Part shown: piece after piece, positions 25,294 to 34,692 of the stretch
Layout of the letters: each line of letters opens with the position of its first letter
Position numbering within the stretch: position 1 is the stretch's first letter
Origin: Nocardia amamiensis
Lineage (GTDB): Bacteria > Actinomycetota > Actinomycetes > Mycobacteriales > Mycobacteriaceae
Direction of reading: 5' to 3'
Length of the DNA stretch: 64,000 nucleotides
Assembly (NCBI RefSeq): GCF_015477605.1
Contig: NZ_JADLQX010000026.1
Location: 1-64,000 of the forward strand
Translations under genes and position numbers: made by a program
The notes under the pieces: model-generated
Seen by the model: the letters and a program-made list of their open reading frames with translations, nothing else
What the model was told of the DNA's origin: nothing
Databases searched by the model: none

Positions 25294-26757
25294 TCACGCG
25301 CGGGCAACGACACGAATCGTGCGCAACCGCGCATCGGCGGCGTCCGGCACGTTCATCCCCGCGTCCAGTCCGGTGCGCAGATAGTCGACGACGGCGCGGT
25401 CGATCACCTCGCCGGGAACAACCACCGGAACGCCCGGCGGGTACGGCGTCAGCTGCTCGGCCGCGATCCGGCCCACCGCGTTGTCGGCGGGCACCGTCTC
25501 GACGGGCCCGAAGAACGCGTCGCGCGGCAGCATCGCACTCTCCAATTGCAGATCTGCGGGGGAAGGCAATGCGATGCGCGCAGGCGTGGGCTCGGTCAAC
25601 TGTTCTCGCCAAGCCCTGATTCCGTCGACCAAGGTGTCGATGGTGCCTTTGTCGTCGCCGAGCGACAGCGTGGCGAGCAACCGGCGGTGATCGGCGAGGC
25701 CCATGTCGAGGCGGCGGTGTTGCCGCAGCCAGTCCGCCGCCTGATAGCCGCTGGCCCCGGTGCCGGCCAGGTCCATCAGGACCTGCAGGCGATCGAGATC
25801 ATGGGAAGCTTCGACACCGAGCAGCTCGTCGTCGAGCACCGCGATTCCGGGGATCTCCTCCAGCTGCCGCCTGGCGTGCTCGGCGACCCGCAGGGCTTCG
25901 CCGAGCAACTCGTGCCCGTGTTCGACCATCTGCCTGCGCCAGCCGTCCATCGCCGCGTAGATCAGCACGTTCGGGCTGGTGGTCATCAGCAGGTCGGCGC
26001 ATTCGCTGAGCCGGATCGGATCGACGAGGTCGCCTTGGAGGTGGAACACCGAGCCCTGTTCGAATCCGGCGCCCATCTTATGCACGCTGACCACGCAGAC
26101 ATCCGCGCCGGCGTCCATCGCCCAGGTCGGCAGGTCCTCGTGGAACGGCAGATGCGCGCCCCATGCCTCGTCGACGATCAGTGGCTTACCGCGTTCATGG
26201 CAGAGGTCGGCGATGGCCGCGATATCCGCGCAGGTGCCATACGGGCTCGGAGTCACGATCAGCGCGCCCGCGGCGTCGGGGTGTTCCTCCCACGCATTGC
26301 GCACCTGCTGCGGCGACGGCGGATGCGAGAAGTGCTGCTCGGCATCCCATCGGGGGGTGATCCAGTGCGGTTGCACACCGGAGAAGATGAGTCCCGCGAC
26401 GATGGATTTGTGACTGTCCCGCGGCACGAGGAGGCCGCCGTCGTGGCCGCCCGCGACCGCCATCATCGCCGCCTTGACCGACAGCGAACTGCCGCAGGTG
26501 GAGAAGAACGCCGTTTCGGCCCGTACCGCGTCGGCCATCAGCGCCTCGGCCCGCGCGAGGTAGCCGTGGCGGGACAAGCGGTCGTCGAGACCGGCGTTGG
26601 CCAGCACGTCGGATCCGAAGGCGTCCCGTCCGATCACCTCCAGGACGCGTGCGTCGGTGCCGCGTCCTTGCCGGTGTCCGGGTGGCGTGAACCCGTACCG
26701 GCCCAACCGGTGATAGTCGGCCAGCGCTTCCAGCAGTGGAGCTCGTGAATGATCCAC
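25294..26757 (-). CDS. Orn/Lys/Arg decarboxylase-family PLP enzyme
   Basis: 487 residues, fold type I PLP enzyme of the group III decarboxylases. The cofactor lysine is Lys227 in SVHKMGAGFEQGS, the PLP-ring Asp is in IVDEAWGAH, and the serine/threonine phosphate-binding region is FFSTCGSSLS. The C-terminal Orn/Lys/Arg decarboxylase domain includes LTPYPPGVPVVVPGE. It would decarboxylate a basic amino acid to a polyamine or diamine. No wing domain is present, as in the shorter Gram-positive enzymes. It starts with GTG 26757 and is divergent from the alcohol dehydrogenase; the 145-bp gap includes a stress-type promoter facing the other way. Which amino acid is used is unclear. Confidence 0.9.
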   Translation of the reverse strand: MDHSRAPLLEALADYHRLGRYGFTPPGHRQGRGTDARVLEVIGRDAFGSDVLANAGLDDRLSRHGYLARAEALMADAVRAETAFFSTCGSSLSVKAAMMAVAGGHDGGLLVPRDSHKSIVAGLIFSGVQPHWITPRWDAEQHFSHPPSPQQVRNAWEEHPDAAGALIVTPSPYGTCADIAAIADLCHERGKPLIVDEAWGAHLPFHEDLPTWAMDAGADVCVVSVHKMGAGFEQGSVFHLQGDLVDPIRLSECADLLMTTSPNVLIYAAMDGWRRQMVEHGHELLGEALRVAEHARRQLEEIPGIAVLDDELLGVEASHDLDRLQVLMDLAGTGASGYQAADWLRQHRRLDMGLADHRRLLATLSLGDDKGTIDTLVDGIRAWREQLTEPTPARIALPSPADLQLESAMLPRDAFFGPVETVPADNAVGRIAAEQLTPYPPGVPVVVPGEVIDRAVVDYLRTGLDAGMNVPDAADARLRTIRVVARA

Positions 26758-26839
26758 GGCTACCGGCTACCCGGAATCGGTGGCGGCACACGTCGGCTGC
26801 CCCGCCGACCCGAAACTGTCGCGGCACCCTGGACTGGTC

Positions 26840-26864
26840 GTTTCGCGCGCGGGCGCGCGGGTAG
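26840..26864 (+). promoter_or_regulatory. SigF/SigB-like promoter for the alcohol dehydrogenase gene
   Basis: GTTT (26840-26843), 15-bp spacer, GGGTAG (26859-26864), 38 bp before the ATG. It matches the actinobacterial stress-sigma pattern GNTT-N15-GGGTA and is identical in both boxes to the element before the P-type ATPase. Confidence 0.65.
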
Positions 26865-26902
26865 GTCCGGGAAGATACCGACCCCCGACCGGAGGAGCGC
26901 GG

Positions 26903-28096
26903 ATGAAGGCAGTGACATGGCAAGGACGACGCAAAGTCGCCGTGGAAACGGTGCCCGATCCGCGGATCGAGGCGCCGACGGACGCGATCATCGAAGTCAC
27001 CTCCAGCGGCATCTGCGGATCCGATCTGCATCTGTACGAGGTGATGGGCGCCTACATGAGCAGCGGCGACGTGCTGGGCCACGAAGCGATGGGCCGGGTC
27101 GTGGAGACCGGTTCCGACGTCACCGACCTGAAGCGCGGCGACCGTGTCGTGATCCCGTTCCAGATCACCTGCGGAGACTGCTACATGTGCCGGACCGGCC
27201 TGACCAGTCAGTGCGAGACCACGCAGGTCCGCAAATACGGCTGCGGCGCAGCCCTATTCGGCTATTCCAAGCTCTACGGGCAGGTACCCGGCGGTCAGGC
27301 CGAGTTTCTGCGCGTGCCCTACGCCGACGCCACCCACATCACGGTGCCCGACGGCCCGGACGACGCTCGATTCCTCTACTTGTCCGACGTGCTGCCGACC
27401 GCCTGGCAGGCGGTGGAATACGCCGCGGTCCCCGACGGCGGCTCGGTGACGGTACTGGGCCTCGGCCCGATCGGGGACATGGCCTGCCGCATCGCCGCGC
27501 AGCGCGGATTGCGTGTGATCGGGGTCGACCGGGTGCCCGAACGCCTCGCCAGGGTGGCCGAGCGTGGCGTCGAGGTCATCGATCTGGACGCCGTGGACGA
27601 GCCGATCGGCGACATCATCCGGGGCTGGACCGATGGTCGCGGCACCGACTCGGTGATCGATGCGGTCGGCATGGAGGCCCACGGGTCGCCGTTCGCGTCG
27701 GCCGCCCAGCGGTCGGCGGCGTTCCTGCCGGATATCGTCGCGCAGCGGGTGATGGACACCGCAGGCGTCGACCGGCTCGCGGCGCTCAACTCCGCGATCG
27801 ACATCGTCCGCCGCGGGGGCACGATCTCGGTGAGCGGCGTCTACGGCGGCATGCTCGACCCGCTGCCGATGCGGGTGCTGTTCGACAAGCAGATCCAGGT
27901 GCGCATGGGACAGGCCAACGTCCGGCGATGGGTCGACGACATCATGCCGCTGCTGCAGAACGGCGATCCACTGGGCGTGGAAACCTTTGCCACCCATCGG
28001 CTTCCGCTGTCGAATGCCGCGCAGGCGTATGACATCTTCCAGCACAAGTCGGACGGAGCGGTGAAGATCGTCCTGGATCCGACTGCCACGAGCTGA
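26903..28096 (+). CDS. Zinc-dependent alcohol dehydrogenase (formaldehyde-dehydrogenase-like)
   Basis: 397 residues of the medium-chain dehydrogenase family. Catalytic zinc ligands are in GICGSDLHLYE and GHEAMG; the structural zinc is bound by CGDCYMCRTGLTSQC; the NAD-binding motif is LGLGPIGD. The overall sequence, including the VPYADATHITVPD insert, resembles glutathione-independent formaldehyde dehydrogenases of the stress-associated group. ATG 26903 has ggaggag 7 nt upstream. A strong terminator follows. With the SigF/SigB-like promoter it forms a single-gene stress unit. Substrate (formaldehyde, other alcohol or aldehyde) cannot be fixed from sequence. Confidence 0.93.
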   Translation: MKAVTWQGRRKVAVETVPDPRIEAPTDAIIEVTSSGICGSDLHLYEVMGAYMSSGDVLGHEAMGRVVETGSDVTDLKRGDRVVIPFQITCGDCYMCRTGLTSQCETTQVRKYGCGAALFGYSKLYGQVPGGQAEFLRVPYADATHITVPDGPDDARFLYLSDVLPTAWQAVEYAAVPDGGSVTVLGLGPIGDMACRIAAQRGLRVIGVDRVPERLARVAERGVEVIDLDAVDEPIGDIIRGWTDGRGTDSVIDAVGMEAHGSPFASAAQRSAAFLPDIVAQRVMDTAGVDRLAALNSAIDIVRRGGTISVSGVYGGMLDPLPMRVLFDKQIQVRMGQANVRRWVDDIMPLLQNGDPLGVETFATHRLPLSNAAQAYDIFQHKSDGAVKIVLDPTATS

Positions 28097-28111
28097 CCGC
28101 ACAACCCGCAC

Positions 28112-28150
28112 CGGCCTCGATCACAGTGGTTTCCACCGCGATCGAGGCCG
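28112..28150 (+). terminator. Strong intrinsic terminator after the alcohol dehydrogenase gene
   Basis: CGGCCTCGATC (28112-28122) pairs perfectly with GATCGAGGCCG (28140-28150); inside it GTGG-TTT-CCAC (28126-28136) extends the stem. It is followed by TTTG. The final G is also the first base of the -35 box of the next promoter, so terminator and promoter abut exactly. Confidence 0.85.
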
Positions 28151-28174
28151 TTTGTCGGTTCCGACCTTGGGTAG
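28150..28174 (+). promoter_or_regulatory. SigF/SigB-like promoter giving a probable leaderless mRNA
   Basis: GTTT (28150-28153), 15-bp spacer, GGGTAG (28169-28174), and the ATG at 28184 after only 9 nt. There is no ribosome-binding site, so transcription probably starts at or next to the ATG. Confidence 0.7.
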
Positions 28175-28183
28175 CTGCCGAGT

Positions 28184-31100
28184 ATGACTGTTTCACTACG
28201 CGGAGTCGTGTCGTCGTGGTGGCTCGAGGCGCCGACCGCCGTGGCGGCGGAGGCGGCACGCGCCGGCGTGGAGATGGCTGTCGATCTGGGTGTCAAGGTG
28301 GCGCAGGCGCCCGCGCAGGCGGTCGCCGCGGGCGCCAGGGCGGGCGCGTCACTGCTGAATCTGGGACGCGAGGAGGAACTGCGCGACGAGCTCGCGGCCT
28401 TGGTCGACCCGCACGCGCTGCGGTCCCGGCGCCGGGTGGCGGTGCACGACGACCGCGCCACCGTCGAGGTTCGCGGCCTGGACTCCGGCCAGAGCGAGGC
28501 CGTCGCGCAGGCACTGCGGCGCACCCTCGATCGCAGCCGCGATGTGCGCTGGTGGCGGGTGAACGCGGTGACCGGACGTGTGGTCGCCGCCCTCGCCCAC
28601 GGCGCGGCGGACCTGCCCGCCCTCGTCGCTGCCATCGAGTCGGCCGAGGCCGACACGGCGGTCGAGGACATCGGCTGGGGCCGCCACTGCGAATACCCCG
28701 ACGATCGGGAACCGCTGCTGGCGGCGGGAATTCAGTTCGCGGGCGACGTGTGCGCGATCGGACTGTCGGCGGCGGGTGCGGTGTTGCCGCTGCGCGCACC
28801 GGCCCGGCTGTTGCGCGCGGGGTCCGTGCTCGTCGACACCCAGCCCCGGCTGCGCGGACTGCTGGAGGATCGCCTCGGCCGCCCGCGCACGGACATGGTG
28901 CTGGTCGCGGCCAACGCCGTCGGCAATGCGCTGGGCAACCGCGCCGCCGAGGGCATCGCGAATCTCGCAGTGGACGCCGTGTACCGCGGCTTCACCCTGG
29001 CCGAGGCGCTGACCAGGTATGCGCAATGGCAGCGCTGGGAGCCCGAGGTCGACCGCCGCCCCGCCGAGGTGTGCGATCCGCTGCCGCCGCCTTCCCGGGT
29101 AGTCGAGATGCCGCGGGGACCGATCGAACGAGTCGCCGACGAAACCGCCGCGGGTGCGGTCGCGGGTGCGGTCAGCGCCGTCCTGGGCGGGCGTGGCCTG
29201 CTCGGCGCGGCCGACGCGCTGGAACTCGGTGCTCCGAAGGCGGCGCGGGCCAGCCGCGAGGCATACGGCGCCATGGTTTCCACACTTCTCGGCCGGGCGG
29301 GCGCGCTCACCCTCCACCCCGGGGCCTGGCGGCGGCTGGACCGATTGTCCGCGCTGGTCGTGGACGGGCAGGCGCTGCTGACCTCGCGCCGCATGGTGCT
29401 CGACGCCGAGGCCACCGACGAGCGATGGTCGATAGCCGAGGTCTGGAGCGCGAGTCAGCGTTTGCTCTGGGCCGAGGACACCGAGGAAAGCTCGGCCGGC
29501 GGCACACGGTCGGCGGACACGGAGCATCGACCGCCGGGCGAGGGGCAACGACTGGTGCACGCCGGAACCGGGAAGCCGGATCGCGGTGTCGCGCGCCGCC
29601 CGGTATGGCGGGAACTCCAGGACAACGGCAGGACGGTGGGCCGGGTCCTGATCGGACGCGAACTCGATCGCCGCGCGCACGCGGTACTCGGCCGAGCCCG
29701 CAGTGCGGGTTTGCGCGTGATCCTGGTCGCCGACGCCGACGCCGCCGAGTTGCGGTCGATGTCCGACGACTTCTTCGACCCCGCCCGCTCGCTGAGCAAG
29801 CTGGTGGGTGATCTGCAGCAGGACGGGCACGTGGTCGCCGTGCTGAGTTCGCGCGCGCACAAGGCACTGGCGACGGCCGACGTGGCGATCGGGTTGGCGG
29901 GGCGGGAAGACGGTGTGGTTCGGCTGCCGTGGACCGCGGACGTGGTCTGCCGCGACCTCGCGCAGGTGGACCGGATCCTGGCCACCGTCGCTCCGGCTCG
30001 TCAGGTGAGCGAACGCGGCCGCTCGCTGGCTTTGTCGGCGGCCGCCTTGGGCGGCCTGCTGCTCGCCGTCGCCCCGGACGCGCGCGGTACCGCTTCGCCG
30101 ATGGCCGCCGCGCACTACACGGGATTCTTCACCGGCGCCTACAGCGGGTGGCGCGCGGCGCGGGCCGAGCCACCCGCCGCGCTGGCCCCCCTTTTGCCCT
30201 GGCACGCGCTCGAACACGGCGAGGTACTCAGCCGGTTGCCAGAGCCCGTTTCGGTGCAGGAGCGCACCGAGCCGAGCCGAGCGGCCCGCATCCCTGGCAT
30301 GACCGTCGTCGCATCGGCGGCGTCGTTCGCGCGGCAGCTGCGCCGCGAGCTGGCCGATCCGCTCACCCCGATTCTCGGGGTCGGCGCCGTTGCCACCGCG
30401 GTACTCGGCTCGCCGTCGGACGCGGTGCTCCTGTCGTCGGTGCTCGCGGTGAACGCGCTCGTGTCGGCGTGGCAGCGCCAGCGCGCGGAGGGTGCGCTGC
30501 ACCAGCTGTTCGAGAGCGAGCAGCTCACCGGCCGCGTGATCGATCGCGCCGAACTGGACGCCGATGAGCCGCGGGAACGCCGTCTGCCCGCGAACCTGCT
30601 CAGCCTCGGCGACGTGATCGTGTTGCGGGCAGGGGACGTGGTGCCCGCCGACGCACGCCTGCTGCACGCCGACGACTTGGAGATGGACGAATCCGGCCTC
30701 ACCGGCGAGTCGGTGACCGTCGAAAAGCAGGTCGCCGCGACGCCCGGCGCGGCGGTGGGCGATCGCGCGTGCATGGTCTTCGAAGGCAGCACCGTGGTCA
30801 ACGGAACGGGTCGCGCGGTGGTCGTCGCGGTCGGCGCCGACACCCAGGCCGGACGCGCCACCGCCGGTGCCATCCCACCCGAAAAGGGCGGCGTGCAAGC
30901 GCAATTGCGCCGGTTGACCGACCGCGCGCTACCGCTGACCTTGACCGGCGGCGGCATCGTGACCGGGTTGGGCATGCTGCGCGGCAGGTCGCTGCGGACC
31001 GCGATCGCCGACGGCGTGGCCGTCGCGGTCGCCGCGGTGCCCGAGGGGCTGCCGCTGGTGGCCACGGTGGCCCAGCTCGCGGCCGCTCGCAGGCTCTCCC

Positions 31101-32788
31101 GGCACGGCGTGCTGGTCCGCGCCAGCCGGACCGTCGAGGCGCTGGGCCGGGTGGACACACTGTGCTTCGACAAGACCGGCACCCTCACCGAGGGCCGACT
31201 GCGCCTGACCACCCTGGCCGGCCTCGACGAGCAGTGGCCACCGGACGCGGACTCCGAGGCCGCCCGCACGTTGCTGCGTGCGGCGGCCCGCGCCTGCCCC
31301 GATCCCGCCGAAGGCCCGATCCTGCATGCCACCGACCGCGCGGTGGTCGAGACCGCGGAGGAGGTACTCGGCGAGGACGCCCACCGCTGGGATCCGATCG
31401 AGGAGATCCCGTTCGAGTCCAACCGCGGCTACGCCGCCGCCCTCGGCCACACCTCGCGCAAATTGCGACTGATCGTGAAGGGCGCGCCCGAGGTGGTTCT
31501 GTCCCGATGCACCAGCGTGCGGCTGGACGGCACCGACAGCCCCTTGGACGACCGCTTCCACGAGCACGCCGAACAGGCGGTGCGTGATCTCGCCGAGCAG
31601 GGCCTGCGCGTGCTGGTGGTGGCGCGCCGCGACCTGCACACCACACCCGAGGACGTCGAAGCCGCCGTCGAACGGCTCACTCTGCTCGGTTTCCTGGGCT
31701 TGGCCGACACCCCACGCCCGCAGACCTTTCCGCTCGTCACCGCGCTGCGGCACAACGACATCAGCGTCCGCATGATCACCGGCGACCACCCGGTGACCGC
31801 GGCGGCGGTGGCCCGGCAGCTGGGCATCGATGCGGGCGAGGTGGTCACCGGCGCCGATCTGGACGGCTTGGACGAGACCGGGCAGGCCGAGCTGATCGAA
31901 CGCGGAACCGTCTTCGCCCGTGTCGCCCCGGAACAGAAGGTGCGCATCATCGCCGCGCTGCGCAAGGCGGGCCATGTCGTCGGCATGACCGGCGACGGCA
32001 GCAACGACGCCGCCGCGATCCGCACCGCCGACGTCGGAATCGGTTTGGCCGCACAGGGTTCCGCGGCCGCCCGCAACGCCGCCGACATGGTGCTCACCCA
32101 CCCCGACCCGCTGGCGTTGCTGCACGCCCTCATCGAAGGGCGCGGCATGTGGCAGCGCGTCACCGACGCGGTCGGCGTGCTGGTCGGCGGCAACGCGGGC
32201 GAGGTGGCCTTCACGCTGTACGGCACCGCCGTCAGTGGCCACGCCCCGCTGCGCACCCGGCAATTCCTGCTGGTGAACATGCTCACCGATATGTTCCCGG
32301 CCATGGCGCTGGCGCTGTCGCGCGATCGGGACACCGCCGATCCGGAGGACGCGGACGATCCGCAGGCTCGAGCGCGGCGGGCGTCCGAGCAGCTCGCCGA
32401 GCTCCCGGTCGCGCATCTGGGCCCGGATCTGCTGCGCACCCTGGCCGTCCGCGGCGTCACGACGGCCACCAGCGCATCCGTCGCCTGGACGCTGGGCCGG
32501 ATGACCGGCACGCAACGCCGCGCCGCCACCATCGGCCTGGTCGCACTCATCGGCACCCAGCTCGGGCAGACGCTGGTATCCGGCTACCGCAGCCCGCTGG
32601 TCTGGCTGACCACGGCGGCGAGCGGAGCGGTGCTCGGCGCCGTCGTGATGACTCCAGGATTGTGCACCTACTTCGGATGCCGTCCGCTGGGCCCGGTCGG
32701 ATGGGGTCTCGCGACAACCTGCGCTGCGACAGCCACCGCCGCGGCCGCGATCCTGCCCCGGCTGCTCCCCGAACCGTTGGCCGAGTAG
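28184..32788 (+). CDS. ctpI: Giant CtpI-like cation-transporting P-type ATPase
   Basis: 1534 residues, far longer than a standard P-type ATPase (700-900) but close to mycobacterial CtpI. The first ~600 residues are an extension with Ala-rich helices and repeated HMA-like alpha/beta segments, ending in a pseudo-haloacid-dehalogenase-like region (VILVADADAAELRSM). The ATPase core follows: actuator TGES (in SGLTGESVTVEKQ), membrane motif PEGLP, phosphorylation site DKTGTLT with Asp996, KGAPEVVLSRC, and hinge GDGSNDAAAIR. PEGLP rather than CPC argues against heavy-metal (P1B) transport and for a P2-like ion specificity; the ion is unknown. It has a stress-type promoter 9 nt upstream and appears leaderless. 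Confidence 0.9.
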   Translation: MTVSLRGVVSSWWLEAPTAVAAEAARAGVEMAVDLGVKVAQAPAQAVAAGARAGASLLNLGREEELRDELAALVDPHALRSRRRVAVHDDRATVEVRGLDSGQSEAVAQALRRTLDRSRDVRWWRVNAVTGRVVAALAHGAADLPALVAAIESAEADTAVEDIGWGRHCEYPDDREPLLAAGIQFAGDVCAIGLSAAGAVLPLRAPARLLRAGSVLVDTQPRLRGLLEDRLGRPRTDMVLVAANAVGNALGNRAAEGIANLAVDAVYRGFTLAEALTRYAQWQRWEPEVDRRPAEVCDPLPPPSRVVEMPRGPIERVADETAAGAVAGAVSAVLGGRGLLGAADALELGAPKAARASREAYGAMVSTLLGRAGALTLHPGAWRRLDRLSALVVDGQALLTSRRMVLDAEATDERWSIAEVWSASQRLLWAEDTEESSAGGTRSADTEHRPPGEGQRLVHAGTGKPDRGVARRPVWRELQDNGRTVGRVLIGRELDRRAHAVLGRARSAGLRVILVADADAAELRSMSDDFFDPARSLSKLVGDLQQDGHVVAVLSSRAHKALATADVAIGLAGREDGVVRLPWTADVVCRDLAQVDRILATVAPARQVSERGRSLALSAAALGGLLLAVAPDARGTASPMAAAHYTGFFTGAYSGWRAARAEPPAALAPLLPWHALEHGEVLSRLPEPVSVQERTEPSRAARIPGMTVVASAASFARQLRRELADPLTPILGVGAVATAVLGSPSDAVLLSSVLAVNALVSAWQRQRAEGALHQLFESEQLTGRVIDRAELDADEPRERRLPANLLSLGDVIVLRAGDVVPADARLLHADDLEMDESGLTGESVTVEKQVAATPGAAVGDRACMVFEGSTVVNGTGRAVVVAVGADTQAGRATAGAIPPEKGGVQAQLRRLTDRALPLTLTGGGIVTGLGMLRGRSLRTAIADGVAVAVAAVPEGLPLVATVAQLAAARRLSRHGVLVRASRTVEALGRVDTLCFDKTGTLTEGRLRLTTLAGLDEQWPPDADSEAARTLLRAAARACPDPAEGPILHATDRAVVETAEEVLGEDAHRWDPIEEIPFESNRGYAAALGHTSRKLRLIVKGAPEVVLSRCTSVRLDGTDSPLDDRFHEHAEQAVRDLAEQGLRVLVVARRDLHTTPEDVEAAVERLTLLGFLGLADTPRPQTFPLVTALRHNDISVRMITGDHPVTAAAVARQLGIDAGEVVTGADLDGLDETGQAELIERGTVFARVAPEQKVRIIAALRKAGHVVGMTGDGSNDAAAIRTADVGIGLAAQGSAAARNAADMVLTHPDPLALLHALIEGRGMWQRVTDAVGVLVGGNAGEVAFTLYGTAVSGHAPLRTRQFLLVNMLTDMFPAMALALSRDRDTADPEDADDPQARARRASEQLAELPVAHLGPDLLRTLAVRGVTTATSASVAWTLGRMTGTQRRAATIGLVALIGTQLGQTLVSGYRSPLVWLTTAASGAVLGAVVMTPGLCTYFGCRPLGPVGWGLATTCAATATAAAAILPRLLPEPLAE

Positions 32789-32819
32789 ACGGGCCGTGTC
32801 CGGCGCCGGTACGCCCGCT

Positions 32820-32844
32820 GATTGGCCGGTGACCGCCCGGGTAC
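32820..32844 (+). promoter_or_regulatory. SigF/SigB-like promoter for the ThDP-enzyme operon
   Basis: GATT (32820-32823), 15-bp spacer, GGGTAC (32839-32844), 46 bp before the ATG at 32891. It would drive the ThDP enzyme, the second hemerythrin and the SDR, which are all on this strand with gaps of 20 and 56 bp. Confidence 0.6.
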
Positions 32845-32890
32845 CCGGCTGGCGACGGAATCCCGCCACCGCCACCCGGAGGAGGAACCC

Positions 32891-34672
32891 ATGGCTCAAC
32901 AGGTCGGTGACTATGTCGTGCGGCGTCTGCGGGAGTGGGGCGTCGAGCAGGTCTTCGGCTATCCCGGCGACGGGATCAACGGCCTGATCGCCGCATTCGG
33001 CCGCGCGGACGACGACCCGGCGTTCATCCAGGCCCGCCACGAAGAGATGGCAGCCTTCCAAGCCACCGGGTACGCCAAGTTCAGCGGCAAGGTCGGCGTG
33101 TGCACCGCGACATCCGGGCCGGGGGCGATCCATCTGCTCAATGGTTTGTACGACGCGAAACTCGACCACGTGCCGGTGGTCGCGATCGTCGGGCAGACCG
33201 CGCGCAGCGCGATGGGCGGCAGCTACCAGCAGGAAGTCGACCTGCAGAACCTGTTCAAAGACGTCGCCTCCGACTACCTGGTCGAGGTCAACGTGGCGAG
33301 CCAGCTACCCAACGCGCTGGACCGAGCGTTCCGTATCGCGGCCGCACGCCGGGCCCCGACGGCGGTGATCCTGCCATCGGATCTGCAGGAGGAGCAGTAT
33401 CAGCCGCCGCAGCACGCGTTCAAACAAGTGCCCTCCAGCCCGCCGGGGCTGACCTCGCCGGCTGTCGTCCCCGCGCACGAGGACATCCAGCGCGCCGCTG
33501 ACCTGCTCGACGCCGGATCGCGGGTGGCGATCCTGATCGGTCAGGGCGCCCGCTCGGCCGCCGCGGAAGTCGTCGAGATCGCCGAGCGCACCGGCGCGGG
33601 CGTGGCGAAAGCTTTGCTGGGCAAGGACGTCCTATCCGACGACCTGCCCTTCGTCACCGGGCCGATCGGGTTGCTGGGCAGCAGGCCCAGTTACGAGTTG
33701 ATGCGCGACTGCGACACGCTGCTGATCGTCGGATCGAACTTCCCCTATTCCCAGTTCCTGCCCGAACCGGGGCAGGCGCGTGCGGTGCAGATCGATATCG
33801 ACGGCACCATGATCGGGATGCGCTATCCGACCGAGGTGAATCTCGTCGGCGACGCCAAATCCACTCTGGCCGAACTGCTTCCGCTGGTCAAACGCAAGGA
33901 CGACCGAGCATGGCGGGAGACGATCGAGAAGAACGTGGCCCGCTGGTGGCAGACCGTCGAACGGCAATCCATGCTGGCGGCGAGGCCGGTCAATCCGATG
34001 CGGGTGGTCTGGGAGCTGTCCGAATGCATCCCCGACAACGCCATCGTGACGGCGGATTCCGGGTCCTCCACCAACTGGTATGCCCGCTGCCTGCGCTTCC
34101 GCGGACAGATGCGCGGCTCGCTGTCGGGCACGCTGGCCACCATGGGCCCCGGCGTCCCCTACGCCATCGGCGCGAAGTTCGCCCACCCGGACCGCCCGGT
34201 GATCGCGTTGGTCGGCGACGGCGCGATGCAGATGAACGGCTTGGCCGAACTGCTCACCATCGCCCGCTACCGCCGGCGGTGGGCGGATCAGCGACTGGTC
34301 GTCTGTGTCTTCCACAACAACGACCTCAACCAGGTCACCTGGGAGTTGCGCGCCATGGGTGGCGCACCGAAATTCGAGGAATCGCAGACACTGCCCGACG
34401 TCTCCTACGCCGACATCGCCCGCAGCGCGGGACTGAGCGGGATCACTGTGCGGTCACCCGACGACCTGGCCTCGGCGTGGGACTGCGCCCTGCACGCCGA
34501 CAGCCCGGTGCTGCTCGACGTCCACTGCGATCCCGAGGTGCCGCCCATCCCGCCGCATGCCACCTGGGACGAGATGAAGGACACCGCCGAAGCGGTGCTG
34601 CGCGGTGATCCCGACGCCTGGCACCTGCTGGTCCAAGGCGCCAAAGCCAAAGCTCAGGAGTTCATCCCGTAA
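32891..34672 (+). CDS. ThDP-dependent pyruvate oxidase / acetolactate-synthase-like enzyme
   Basis: 593 residues of the PoxB/AHAS family: N-terminal PYR domain with the ThDP-activating Glu in ARHEEMAAF, a central domain, and a C-terminal PP domain with the diphosphate-binding GDGAMQM...NNDLNQ. The sequence is nearest to the stress-induced thiamine-pyrophosphate-requiring proteins (YdaP type), which convert pyruvate to acetate or act as a pyruvate oxidase. ATG 32891 follows ggaggaggaa. Downstream are a hemerythrin (20 bp) and a stress-type SDR (56 bp), which supports a common stress operon. The substrate has not been established. Confidence 0.9.
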   Translation: MAQQVGDYVVRRLREWGVEQVFGYPGDGINGLIAAFGRADDDPAFIQARHEEMAAFQATGYAKFSGKVGVCTATSGPGAIHLLNGLYDAKLDHVPVVAIVGQTARSAMGGSYQQEVDLQNLFKDVASDYLVEVNVASQLPNALDRAFRIAAARRAPTAVILPSDLQEEQYQPPQHAFKQVPSSPPGLTSPAVVPAHEDIQRAADLLDAGSRVAILIGQGARSAAAEVVEIAERTGAGVAKALLGKDVLSDDLPFVTGPIGLLGSRPSYELMRDCDTLLIVGSNFPYSQFLPEPGQARAVQIDIDGTMIGMRYPTEVNLVGDAKSTLAELLPLVKRKDDRAWRETIEKNVARWWQTVERQSMLAARPVNPMRVVWELSECIPDNAIVTADSGSSTNWYARCLRFRGQMRGSLSGTLATMGPGVPYAIGAKFAHPDRPVIALVGDGAMQMNGLAELLTIARYRRRWADQRLVVCVFHNNDLNQVTWELRAMGGAPKFEESQTLPDVSYADIARSAGLSGITVRSPDDLASAWDCALHADSPVLLDVHCDPEVPPIPPHATWDEMKDTAEAVLRGDPDAWHLLVQGAKAKAQEFIP

Positions 34673-34692
34673 CGACAGAAACGAGTGCAGTG

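Noticed and set aside
28349..30904. 851-residue minus-strand reading frame inside the P-type ATPase gene
   Set aside because: Antisense of a strong coding gene with recognisable domains; product is Arg/Gly/His-rich with no motif.
30929..33169. 746-residue minus-strand frame
   Set aside because: Spans the ATPase and ThDP genes in antisense; high-GC artefact without domain features.
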